DNA of 5,850 nt. Origin: Bacteroidales bacterium (lineage in GTDB: Bacteria; Bacteroidota; Bacteroidia; Bacteroidales; Dysgonomonadaceae). The translations under genes were made by a program, and so were the position numbers. The notes beneath the pieces are model-generated. The model saw nothing but the letters and a program-made list of their open reading frames with translations. It was not told the DNA's origin and did not search any database. The DNA is taken from NCBI GenBank assembly GCA_012728155.1, contig JAAYFR010000011.1:1-5850 (forward strand). The letters are read 5' to 3'. Shown here piece after piece: positions 1-5,850 of this stretch (its first letter is position 1; each line of letters begins with the position of its first letter).

Positions 1-1
1 G

Positions 2-946
2 GTGTTGGGTGAACTGGCACAACAGGTGGAAAACATGGTGGTGGCATCGGCCGACCTTTCCAACTCTGATAAGACAGATGGCTTCTTGAAATATACGAAA
101 GCCTTTGCAAAAGATGACTTCTCCGGCGCATTCCTGCAGGCAGGGGTCTCAGAATTTACCATGTCCTGTCTTTGTATCGGAATGAGCCTTCATGGAGGAG
201 TTATTCCCGCTTGTGGAACCTTCTTCGTCTTTTCCGACTATATGAAGCCTGCTATGCGTGTGGCGGCATTGATGGAAACACCGGTTATCTTTATATGGAC
301 ACACGACGCTTTCCGTGTTGGAGAAGATGGACCTACCCATCAACCGGTAGAGCAGGAGGCGCAAATACGCCTGTTGGAGAAACTGCAGAACCATCACGGT
401 AAAAATTCGATGCTGGTGCTTCGTCCCGCCGATGCCAATGAAGCCACTGTCGCATGGAAAATGGCGATGGAAAATAGTGAAACACCTACTGGATTGATCC
501 TCTCCCGACAGAATATCACAGACCTTCCCGCTATAGATGAATCACGTTTCCATGAAGCGTTGAACGCCGAAAAGGGTGCCTATATAGTGCAGGATGATCT
601 GGATTGTGATGTGATATTGCTTGCTTCGGGATCGGAAGTGGCCACTTTGGTGGAAGGCGCGGATCTGTTGCGTGCCGATGGGGTGAAAGTACGGATAGTC
701 TCTGTCCCTTCAGAAGGATTATTCAGAACTCAATCAGCCGAATATCAGGAGTCGGTATTGCCTAAAGGAAAGAAAAAATTCGGACTTACAGCGGGACTTC
801 CCGTCACCCTCGAAGGGCTAGTCGGTTCCGATGGAGCAGTCTGGGGAATGAGATCCTTTGGCTTTTCAGCTCCCTACAAGGTGCTCGATGAGAAATTGGG
901 ATATACCGGCAAGAATGTGTATGAACAGGTGAAAAAACTGTTATGA
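2..946 (+). CDS. tkt: Transketolase, C-terminal part (5'-truncated by window edge)
   Basis: This is a thiamine diphosphate enzyme of the cytoplasmic non-oxidative pentose phosphate pathway, moving two-carbon ketol units between sugar phosphates. The 314 visible residues cover the pyrimidine-binding domain (about 1-165) and the C-terminal domain (about 190-314). Visible landmarks are ADLSNSDKT at 17-25, QAGVSEFTM at 46-54 with E51 in the place of the glutamate that activates the cofactor, F77 near the aminopyrimidine pocket, H101 in THDAFRVGEDG, and the family signature GEDGPTHQP at 107-115. Family members are usually about 670 residues, so roughly the first 355 are missing only because the window starts inside the gene; the GTG at base 2 is not a real start. 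The frame ends VKKLL at a TGA lying inside a 14-bp tandem repeat. The gene is followed by rpiB, which acts in the same pathway. Identification is by recognised motifs and is firm. Confidence 0.97.
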   Translation: MLGELAQQVENMVVASADLSNSDKTDGFLKYTKAFAKDDFSGAFLQAGVSEFTMSCLCIGMSLHGGVIPACGTFFVFSDYMKPAMRVAALMETPVIFIWTHDAFRVGEDGPTHQPVEQEAQIRLLEKLQNHHGKNSMLVLRPADANEATVAWKMAMENSETPTGLILSRQNITDLPAIDESRFHEALNAEKGAYIVQDDLDCDVILLASGSEVATLVEGADLLRADGVKVRIVSVPSEGLFRTQSAEYQESVLPKGKKKFGLTAGLPVTLEGLVGSDGAVWGMRSFGFSAPYKVLDEKLGYTGKNVYEQVKKLL

Positions 947-982
947 AAAAACTGTTATAAAAGAACTGTTATAAAAGAACTG
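931..982. repeat. 14-bp tandem repeat, about 3.7 copies, over the tkt stop codon
   Basis: Units are 931-944 and 945-958 (both GAAAAAACTGTTAT), 959-972 (AAAAGAACTGTTAT) and a partial 973-982 (AAAAGAACTG). The first two are identical; the third and fourth share the same two changes (positions 1 and 5). The first unit is coding (last residues of transketolase) and the TGA stop (944-946) straddles the junction of units one and two. This reads as local slippage or duplication of the 3' end of the gene. No function is implied. Confidence 0.9.
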
Positions 983-1018
983 GGACGATTATTGCCGGTC
1001 GTGGCGAGTGATCGTCCC
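982..1018 (+). terminator. Inverted repeat between tkt and rpiB, possible terminator or mRNA hairpin
   Basis: GGGACGAT (982-989) pairs perfectly with ATCGTCCC (1011-1018) around a 21-base loop, with possible extra wobble pairs inside. It is followed by TATTTAAA rather than a clean T run, so termination would be weak at best. It sits 17 bases ahead of the rpiB start, so it could instead be a processing or attenuation hairpin within a tkt-rpiB transcript. The inverted repeat is seen directly; its role is inferred. Confidence 0.4.
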
Positions 1019-1035
1019 TATTTAAACTGATCAAC

Positions 1036-1500
1036 ATGTCTTTATTCGATAATTCAGAAAAACCAATTGGACTGGCATCCGACCATGCGGGCTTTAAGGC
1101 AAAGCAATTCATTATTAAAGTACTTCAGGAAAAAGAAATCCCTTACAGAGATTTTGGAGCCTATTCAGATGAGAGCAGTGATTATCCCGATTATGCACAT
1201 CCGTTGGCAAAGGCCATTGAGAACGGCGAATGTTACCCCGGAGTGGCTATCTGTGGTACAGGGATAGGAATCAGTATTACATTAAATAAGCATCAGGGGG
1301 TGCGGGCTGCTTTATGCTGGACTCCCGAAGTAGCCCTCCTTGCAAGAGCACATAATGACGCAAATGTACTTGCACTTCCGGGCAGGTTGCTGAGTGAGAA
1401 AGAGATCTATGAAATTTTGATGATGTTTCTCAATACACCCTTTGAAGGAGGTCGCCACGAAAGGAGGGTGAGTAAAATCCCTTTTTCCCACTCAATATAG
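1036..1500 (+). CDS. rpiB: Ribose-5-phosphate isomerase B
   Basis: Cytoplasmic enzyme of the RpiB/LacAB family that interconverts ribose 5-phosphate and ribulose 5-phosphate. The 154-residue length is normal. Motifs in order: ASDHAGF at 14-20 (D16, H17), the SDYPDYA segment at 48-54, ICGTGIGIS at 72-80 with C73 as the likely catalytic base, ARAHNDANVLALPGR at 103-117 with H106 corresponding to the ring-opening histidine, and EGGRHERRV at 137-145, whose arginines bind the phosphate. No key residue is missing. The ATG at 1036 gives the standard N-terminus a few residues ahead of the first strand (IGLASDH). It follows transketolase by 89 bases and acts on the same pentose phosphates, so joint expression is likely. 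The S41 peptidase gene begins 9 bases after its stop. Confidence 0.97.
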   Translation: MSLFDNSEKPIGLASDHAGFKAKQFIIKVLQEKEIPYRDFGAYSDESSDYPDYAHPLAKAIENGECYPGVAICGTGIGISITLNKHQGVRAALCWTPEVALLARAHNDANVLALPGRLLSEKEIYEILMMFLNTPFEGGRHERRVSKIPFSHSI

Positions 1501-1509
1501 GCAAAATTC

Positions 1510-2520
1510 ATGATGAAGAGGAGAGAATATTCAACACTTTTGTTATTGCTATTTATCTCTTGCTTGGGCGGCGGTGAGGTGGATATGCAATTCGATAATC
1601 ATCCAAAAGGGAATTTCGACGCATTATGGACCATTCTCGATAGAAATTACTGCTTCTTTGAATATAAAGATATCGATTGGGATAAGATATACAAGGAATA
1701 TAGCAGACGCATCTCTTCCGATATGGACAATGACGCTCTCTTTAAATTGATGGGGCAGATGCTCGCGGAATTAAAGGATGGACATGTGAATCTTACCGCC
1801 TCACATGATATAACCCGTTATTGGGAGTGGCAGGACGATTATCCTGTTAATTTCGATCTGTCCGTACAGAAACATTATCTTGGAAATGACTATAGTATCG
1901 CTTCGGGAATGAAATATAAAATCTTGGAAGATAATATCGTGTATCTCTATTATGGTAGTTTTTCTAGTGATATTGGACATGGAAACCTGGATCAGGTATT
2001 GAATCGGATGGCTATTTGCCAAGGAGTTATTATTGACGTGAGAAGTAACGGAGGAGGAAGCCTGGCGAATGTGGAGAAGTTCACCGGTCGGTTCTTTAAT
2101 GAACGACAATTGATTGGTTATATCTCCCACAAAATCGGACCGGGACATACCGATTTTTCGACATTATACCCGAAATATGTGGAAAGTTCTGATCGGGTGC
2201 GTTATCAGAAACCGGTAGTTGTGCTCACCAACAGAGGATGTTACAGCGCTACCAACGAATTTGTCAGTATCATGAAATATGCGCCCAATGTAACTATTAT
2301 GGGAGATAAGACGGGTGGCGGGAGTGGCTTGCCGTTCACTTCCGAATTGCCCAACGGCTGGTCGGTCCGTTTCTCGGCTTCTCCCATGTTCAATGCAGAA
2401 AAAGAACATATCGAGTTTGGAGTTGAACCCGATATATATGTGAATATGTCGGATGCAGACAGCAAAAAAAATCGCGATACAATCATTGAGGAAGCTCGAG
2501 CATTGTTGAAAAATCAGTGA
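1510..2520 (+). CDS. S41 family peptidase, probable lipoprotein, no PDZ domain
   Basis: The 336-residue protein starts MMKRRE followed by a leucine-rich segment and a cysteine (FISC, C18), which looks like a lipoprotein signal peptide, so the mature protein is probably lipid-anchored outside the cytoplasm. An N-terminal helical region (about 35-95) ends in ELKDGHV with H92, the conserved histidine of tricorn/IRBP-like S41 members. The core has DVRSNGGGS at 176-184, CYSATNEF at 244-251 with S246 as the likely nucleophile, and GDKTGGGSG at 265-273. A glycine stands where CtpA-type enzymes have their catalytic lysine, which favours the Ser-His tricorn-like type. No PDZ domain fits between residues 96 and 135. 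The tail GVEPDIYV (304-311) is typical of the family. ATGs at 1510 and 1513 are equally possible starts. Nine bases separate it from rpiB; the substrate is unknown. Confidence 0.88.
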   Translation: MMKRREYSTLLLLLFISCLGGGEVDMQFDNHPKGNFDALWTILDRNYCFFEYKDIDWDKIYKEYSRRISSDMDNDALFKLMGQMLAELKDGHVNLTASHDITRYWEWQDDYPVNFDLSVQKHYLGNDYSIASGMKYKILEDNIVYLYYGSFSSDIGHGNLDQVLNRMAICQGVIIDVRSNGGGSLANVEKFTGRFFNERQLIGYISHKIGPGHTDFSTLYPKYVESSDRVRYQKPVVVLTNRGCYSATNEFVSIMKYAPNVTIMGDKTGGGSGLPFTSELPNGWSVRFSASPMFNAEKEHIEFGVEPDIYVNMSDADSKKNRDTIIEEARALLKNQ

Positions 2521-2546
2521 TCCTTGGCTCGGGATAGTAGATTTAT

Positions 2547-2642
2547 CGAATAATAATAGGGGTAGATACCGATAAATACAATATGTTGCTCATAGAAGAA
2601 GCCCGCAAAAAAGGGGGATTTATGTCTGCTGGGGAATATTGA
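2547..2642 (+). pseudogene. Possible remnant of a second S41 peptidase C-terminal tail
   Basis: Read in the frame of the TGA at 2640-2642, this gap encodes GVDTDKYNM, then after two residues IEEAR. The end of the intact S41 gene just upstream encodes GVEPDIYVNM and, further on, IIEEAR. At DNA level 2559-2585 aligns with 2419-2448 with one 3-base gap and about 21 of 27 bases identical by eye. 2592-2606 matches 2485-2499 at the IEEAR codons. An ATCGA also precedes the aligned block in both copies, at slightly different spacing. This suggests a decayed or mostly deleted tandem copy, with about 11 codons lost between the two blocks. The segment is short and the upstream part is not alignable, so chance cannot be excluded. 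The ATG at 2583 could also give a 19-residue peptide, for which there is no other support. Confidence 0.35.
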
Positions 2643-2676
2643 TTACCTTTGTGTGAAATTTAGGTTACAAGCATCT

Positions 2677-3453
2677 ATGATAAAAGCAATATTTTTTGAC
2701 ATTGACGGTACGCTGGTCAGTTTCAATACACATCGGATCCCCGACTCTACCCGGAAAGCGATCGAGACGATTAAAAATAGAGGAATTAAAGTATTCATTG
2801 CCACAGGCAGGCACATTTCAGTGATCAATAATCTCGACAATATGGAGTTCGACGGATATATTACGTTGAATGGTTGTTATTGCCTAGAGGGAAAAGAGAA
2901 GGTGATTTTCAAAAAAAGCCTCGATCAAGCAGATGTCAATAGCTTTATCGATTATCTGCAACAAGAAAGAGAGTTGCCATGCCTGTTTGTGGAGGAGCAT
3001 AACATATCCTTGAATAAAATTGACGGAGAGGTGAAATACCTGATGAGTCTTCTGAAACAGGACCTACTTTGGAGAGAGAATCTTGATTATTATCGCGATA
3101 AAGAATTGTTTCAATTGACAGCATTCTTTAAAGATTATCAGGAGGAGGAAATAATGAGCCGGTTACACCACTGTTCTGTTATGCGCTGGTATCCCACTTT
3201 TGCGGATATCATATCCAAAGAGGTGGACAAAGGTGTCGGAATAGATCAATTCTGTGATTATTATGGATTTTCATTGGAAGAGACAATGGCTTTTGGTGAT
3301 GGCGGAAACGATATTGAAATGCTTCGCCATGCCGGTATCGGCGTGGCAATGGGAAATGCCAGAGAAGAGGTTCAACAGGCTGCAGATTATGTGACCGATT
3401 CAGTTGATAACGATGGCGTCTTCAAAGCACTACAGCATTTTGAGTTGATTTAG
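2677..3453 (+). CDS. Cof-type HAD-superfamily phosphatase (C2-capped)
   Basis: Predicted cytoplasmic Mg-dependent phosphatase of the HAD superfamily, Cof/YbiV subgroup, whose members hydrolyse sugar phosphates and other small phosphoesters. From the ATG at 2677 the protein has 258 residues, normal for the group. Motif I is FFDIDGTL (D8 nucleophile, D10 acid/base), motif II is IATGR with T43, the motif III lysine is probably K185 in VDKGVG, and motif IV is FGDGGNDIEM at 206-215 with D208 and D212 binding the metal. Residues about 80-180 form the C2-type cap that sets substrate choice. A GTG at 2653 would add eight residues (MKFRLQAS) ahead of the usual MIKAIFFD beginning, so 2677 is preferred. 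It lies 156 bases after the S41 gene and need not be in the same operon. The exact substrate cannot be told from sequence. Confidence 0.93.
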   Translation: MIKAIFFDIDGTLVSFNTHRIPDSTRKAIETIKNRGIKVFIATGRHISVINNLDNMEFDGYITLNGCYCLEGKEKVIFKKSLDQADVNSFIDYLQQERELPCLFVEEHNISLNKIDGEVKYLMSLLKQDLLWRENLDYYRDKELFQLTAFFKDYQEEEIMSRLHHCSVMRWYPTFADIISKEVDKGVGIDQFCDYYGFSLEETMAFGDGGNDIEMLRHAGIGVAMGNAREEVQQAADYVTDSVDNDGVFKALQHFELI

Positions 3454-3771
3454 TGTCAAGTTGTAGTGCTATATTTGCCTGGAATGGTAAAGAGTATAGT
3501 CTCAAAGATGGAGTGCAATCCGACATTATTTTGGACAATAATTTTTCGACGCCTATTTTTCTTCTTATTGTTCCAGAAATAATAGTGAAAATTGGTTTTG
3601 TCCATTTCTCTGTTTATTTTTGTTTTTTTAAATAATTCGGTTTTTTGGTAGGGTTGCCCTCTTATTAATCGTATTATTATTACATATCACTATTAACCGA
3701 TTAAAAAAAAATTAGCCGGATTATTCTTATAACTTGCTTATTATCAATCTCTATTTTATTCCTTTAAAATT
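3454..3771. other. AT-rich intergenic stretch without a convincing gene
   Basis: About 320 bases between the HAD gene and the transposase relic. It becomes strongly AT-rich from about 3590, with T runs near 3620-3630 and 3642-3647 and an A run at 3703-3711. ATTATT (3525-3530) and AATAAT (3537-3542) could form a small hairpin followed by four more Ts, a weak terminator candidate for the HAD gene. TTAATCG (3665-3671) and CGATTAA (3698-3704) form a 7-bp inverted repeat with a 26-base spacer. A 60-codon open frame begins with GTG at 3453, overlapping the HAD stop, but has no recognisable domain and ends in low-complexity sequence. Confidence 0.6.
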
Positions 3772-3785
3772 CTACCCCCCTTGCG

Positions 3786-4300
3786 TCACAACTCCAGAGA
3801 GAGCTGTATGGCAGAATTTTTATTACGTTTTCTCTTCCTGACATAAGTTCTTGAACAGTTTTCAATCAGCCAATAAATATTCAGGTTGCTGACCAGATGA
3901 ATACAAATCAATGCCGCGACAATGGAAAAAGCCTTTTTTGTCTTTGTCCTGGCCTTGAGTACCATCAGCAGCAACTGGGCAATCATGCCCTTTTCGGGAA
4001 GGCTTCGGTGCTTGAGGAACTTCTTGTCATGCATTCTGGCTTCACTGATACGGGCGAATTTTGCCGTATCGGAATGGACGTCGATTATCATATCGATTTT
4101 CAAGCCTCCCTTTTTCTTGCCTTCCCCCTTGGGATTGCGAATTGCATCGTCACGAAACGAGTCCAGGCATCGAACGTCTTGTAATTTTTATCCGATTTAT
4201 GTTCAAGAACCAACCTGTCAAAGACTTCACGGGGAACTAAATCCAAAATTTGTTGCAAAATCGGCTGACCGACTAAATGTTTATTACTATCTTTATCCAT
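3786..4300 (-). pseudogene. IS4-family transposase remnant with two internal deletions
   Basis: Translation begins MDKDSNKHLVGQPI at 4300 and runs through REVFDRLV and TFDAWTRFVTMQF, typical of the DUF4372-like N-terminal domain of Bacteroidota IS4 transposases. At about 4139 the reading frame changes. In the new frame the sequence continues RNPKGEGKKKGGLKIDM and KFARISEARMHDKKFL, which belongs to the middle of such proteins, so the segment carrying the first catalytic Asp is gone and the frame is shifted. At about 3979-3983 the middle part (LPEKGMI) runs directly into AQLLLMVLKARTKTKKAFS and the C-terminal tail, skipping the region expected to carry the second Asp (VFDxAY) and the YxxRWxIE-type Glu. 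The remnant ends at the TGA at 3786-3788. Roughly 165 codons remain of about 400 expected. It cannot encode an active enzyme. Family placement rests on remembered motifs, not a search. Confidence 0.82.
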
Positions 4301-4327
4301 TGTTGTATTTTGTTGTGTTTTCAAAAA

Positions 4328-4357
4328 CAAAATTACAACTTTGGGGTGAAACCGAAA
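4328..4357 (-). promoter_or_regulatory. Bacteroidota-type promoter for the transposase
   Basis: On the - strand, TAATTTTG (4335 down to 4328) matches the TAnnTTTG -7 consensus of the Bacteroidota primary sigma factor exactly. A TTTC lies about 18 bases further upstream, near the expected position and close to the TTTG -33 element. The distance from the -7 box to the ATG at 4300 would give a leader of about 20 bases. The -7 match is clear, the -33 weak. It points away from the FAD oxidoreductase gene. Confidence 0.42.
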
Positions 4358-4417
4358 GGAAGTAGCCCCTTTTCTTAAATCTTTATCCGGTCAGCAGTGA
4401 TTTAAATTATTGAAATT

Positions 4418-4528
4418 ATGAGTAATCAACCATTAAGAAGTAAATTTATTAAAAGAGCAATTGTAAGCTCAGCTGGAGTAGATGTTTTTCTACAACATAT
4501 CAACTCATGTGCGCAAAATATAAGATGT
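4418..4528 (+). other. In-frame upstream leader resembling a Tat signal start
   Basis: These 37 codons start with ATG and read without a stop into the oxidoreductase frame. The first part, MSNQPLRSKFIKRAIVSSAG, resembles the opening of Tat-exported Bacteroidota proteins (SRRxFIKR followed by small residues and AG), but the twin arginine has become R-S and the following hydrophobic core is broken by charged and polar residues (DVFLQHINSC). It is followed at 4529 by a second, complete-looking Sec signal peptide. It may be a relic of another gene's start, an alternative N-terminus, or untranslated leader. No strong ribosome binding site precedes either ATG. Confidence 0.45.
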
Positions 4529-5850
4529 ATGAAAAGAAAAAGTGTTCTCCTATTTTGTTTATTCTGTATTCCTATTACCTATTCTCAAAATGCATCATCA
4601 ATTTTTATAGAAGCTGAAAATTTTACCGATAGAGGGGGATGGGTGATCGATCAACAGAGCATGGATGCAATGGGAACATCATACCTTATGGCGCATGGGC
4701 TTGGTGAACCGGTTCGTGATGCGCAAACAACTGTAATGATCCCCGAAAAAGGTAATTATCGAGTATGGGTAAGAACCAGAAACTGGGCTGCACACTGGAA
4801 TGCAGCAGTTGATCCTCCGGGTAAATTTCAACTGCTATTCAATGATAAATTATTGGTCACTACAATTTTTGGTGTCCAAAATGCAGAATGGCATTGGCAG
4901 GATGGAGGAATTATTTCGCTTGAAAAGGGTGATTTGAAATTATCCCTACATGATATGACCGGCTTTAACGGGCGCTGTGATGCCATCTTTTTGACTAGAG
5001 ATATGAAATTCCTACCCCCGAATGGAGACCGGTCTCTATCTCTCTTTAGAAAGAAACATTTAGGCTTTGGGGAGCCACAGAAGGCAGGGAAGTACGATTT
5101 GGTCGTGGTTGGTGGTGGAATTGCCGGTATGACTACGGCTATTACTGCTGCACGGTTGGGATTGAAAGTAGCCCTTATTCAAAATAGACCAGTATTGGGA
5201 GGAAATAATAGTTCGGAAGTGAGGGTCGGTTTATCGGGGTTAATTTTTAAAGATCCTTATAACAATCTTGGAAATGTGGTAGATGAGATTGGGCCAATAG
5301 GACATTGGACACATTATGAAGCTAAAAACGATCCCGAAGCGGAAAGAAGCAAAAAGATTTTTAGGGTACTTCAGGAGAATCCTGAAAAATTGATTCATAA
5401 TGCAGGACCGAAAGGTAATTATGAGGATGAAAAGAAAATCGAATTTATCAAGAGTGAAAAAAACATCCACCTCTTCTTGAATATGCATGTTTTTGAGGTT
5501 AAAAAAGATGGAAAAAAAATTGTAGCTGTTGTTGGAAAAGATATTAGGACAGGGCAGGAATTTCTATTTGATGGAAAATTATTTGCGGATTGTACAGGAG
5601 ACGGCACTGTCGGCTTTTTAGCCGGTGCTGATTATAGGATTGGCAGGGAAAGTACATCTGAGACGGGAGAGATCAGTGCTCCTGTACAAACAGACAAAAT
5701 GGTGATGGGTACTTCGGTACAATGGTATTCAGACGAATTCGGTGAACCTTCTTCTTTTCCTGAAACTCCCTGGGCAATACAATTCAATGAGGAGACAAGT
5801 AGAAAATTAACACGAGGAGACTGGAAATGGGAGACCGGATTGTTATCAGA
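4529..5850 (+). CDS. Secreted FAD-dependent oxidoreductase with N-terminal ligand-binding-like domain (3' end beyond window)
   Basis: The 440 visible residues begin with a Sec signal peptide (MKRKSVLLFCLFCIPITYSQ), so the protein is probably exported to the periplasm or surface. Residues about 25-170 form a beta-rich domain starting IFIEAENF, with YRVWVRTRNW near 92-101 and ending in CDAIFLTRD; it resembles the golvesin/carbohydrate-binding sandwich domains found on secreted Bacteroidota enzymes. A Rossmann FAD site follows: VVVGGGIAGM (GGGIAG at 195-200) and GGNNSSEVRVG downstream. A second flavin-contact motif is DCTGDG at 354-359. This pattern fits the FAD_oxidored (PF12831-like) group, often found near glycan-degradation genes; the substrate is unknown. 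The start at 4529 is preferred because the signal peptide begins there, although the frame is open from an ATG at 4418. The frame is still open at the window end. The adjacent transposase relic leaves little host sequence in which to place a promoter. Confidence 0.85.
   Translation, partial: MKRKSVLLFCLFCIPITYSQNASSIFIEAENFTDRGGWVIDQQSMDAMGTSYLMAHGLGEPVRDAQTTVMIPEKGNYRVWVRTRNWAAHWNAAVDPPGKFQLLFNDKLLVTTIFGVQNAEWHWQDGGIISLEKGDLKLSLHDMTGFNGRCDAIFLTRDMKFLPPNGDRSLSLFRKKHLGFGEPQKAGKYDLVVVGGGIAGMTTAITAARLGLKVALIQNRPVLGGNNSSEVRVGLSGLIFKDPYNNLGNVVDEIGPIGHWTHYEAKNDPEAERSKKIFRVLQENPEKLIHNAGPKGNYEDEKKIEFIKSEKNIHLFLNMHVFEVKKDGKKIVAVVGKDIRTGQEFLFDGKLFADCTGDGTVGFLAGADYRIGRESTSETGEISAPVQTDKMVMGTSVQWYSDEFGEPSSFPETPWAIQFNEETSRKLTRGDWKWETGLLS

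Larger units (their letters stand above)
3772..4365 (-). mobile_element. Internally deleted IS4-type insertion sequence (ends tentative)
   Basis: The core is the transposase relic at 3786-4300, with a promoter-like sequence just upstream of it. The ends are not settled. One option is CTAC at 3772-3775 against GTAG at 4362-4365, where the sequence read inwards from each side shares about 9 of 14 positions and both then contain TCAC. Another is CCGGAT at 3716-3721 against ATCCGG at 4385-4390, a perfect 6-bp inverted match with weak flanks. No clear target-site duplication was found for either. An intact element of this kind would be expected to be well over 1 kb; this one is about 0.6 kb, so it could move only with a transposase supplied from elsewhere, if at all. 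Confidence 0.5.

Noticed and set aside
1444..1470. GGAGG-like sequences near the end of rpiB as ribosome binding sites for the S41 gene
   Set aside because: They are 40 or more bases from the start at 1510 and are explained by the conserved EGGRHERRV coding sequence of RpiB.
1801..2486. Open frames on the - strand opposite the S41 peptidase gene
   Set aside because: They lie opposite a well-supported coding gene and show no domain features.
3453..3635. 60-codon GTG-initiated open frame overlapping the HAD stop codon
   Set aside because: It has no recognisable domain, its second half is low-complexity and runs into AT-rich spacer, and the GTG overlap with the TAG is easily chance.
4301..4330. 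Extended transposase start at TTG 4330
   Set aside because: It would add ten residues overlapping the likely -7 box; the ATG at 4300 begins the family-like MDKDSNKHL sequence.
3897..4365. Two + strand open frames across the transposase relic
   Set aside because: They are antisense to sequence that clearly reads as transposase on the - strand; their translations match nothing recognisable.
3774..4370. TACCCCCCTT (3774-3783) and TAGCCCCTT (4363-4371) as a target-site duplication of the insertion
   Set aside because: They differ in sequence and length, and the sequences just inside them do not form an inverted repeat.
5240..5607. Two - strand open frames opposite the FAD oxidoreductase
   Set aside because: They are antisense to a continuous frame with clear FAD-binding motifs; their content reflects the complementary strand.

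Overview
The window looks like chromosomal DNA from a member of the Bacteroidota, probably Bacteroidales. The grounds are the tkt-rpiB gene pair, start codons without strong Shine-Dalgarno sequences, an AT-rich leader style, a Bacteroidota-type -7 box (TAnnTTTG) in front of a transposase relic, and a secreted FAD oxidoreductase with an N-terminal sandwich-like domain of a kind common in that phylum. The genus cannot be fixed from the sequence.

Bases 1-3453 carry four genes, all on the + strand: the C-terminal half of transketolase (cut by the window edge), ribose-5-phosphate isomerase B, a lipoprotein-like S41 peptidase, and a Cof-type HAD phosphatase. The first two belong to the non-oxidative pentose phosphate pathway and interconvert pentose phosphates. 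The S41 gene starts 9 bases after rpiB and may share its transcript. The transketolase stop codon lies in a 14-bp tandem repeat, and a perfect 8-bp inverted repeat follows before rpiB. The gap between the S41 gene and the HAD gene contains what looks like a decayed second copy of the S41 C-terminal tail.

Bases 3454-3785 are AT-rich and hold no convincing gene. Bases 3786-4300 (- strand) are the remains of an IS4-type transposase. Two internal deletions have removed the segments expected to carry the DDE catalytic residues, while the N- and C-terminal ends and a promoter-like sequence remain.

From about 4418 to the window end, one open frame on the + strand encodes a secreted protein: signal peptide, a beta-rich ligand-binding-like domain, then an FAD-dependent oxidoreductase domain that continues past the window. 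The best start is 4529. In frame upstream of it are 37 codons resembling the start of a Tat-type signal peptide from another protein. The transposase relic lies immediately upstream.

No RNA genes, CRISPR arrays or defence systems were recognised. I do not see a clearly new biological system here. The most notable items are the doubly deleted transposase, the possible S41 tail remnant, and the tandem signal-like leaders of the FAD protein.
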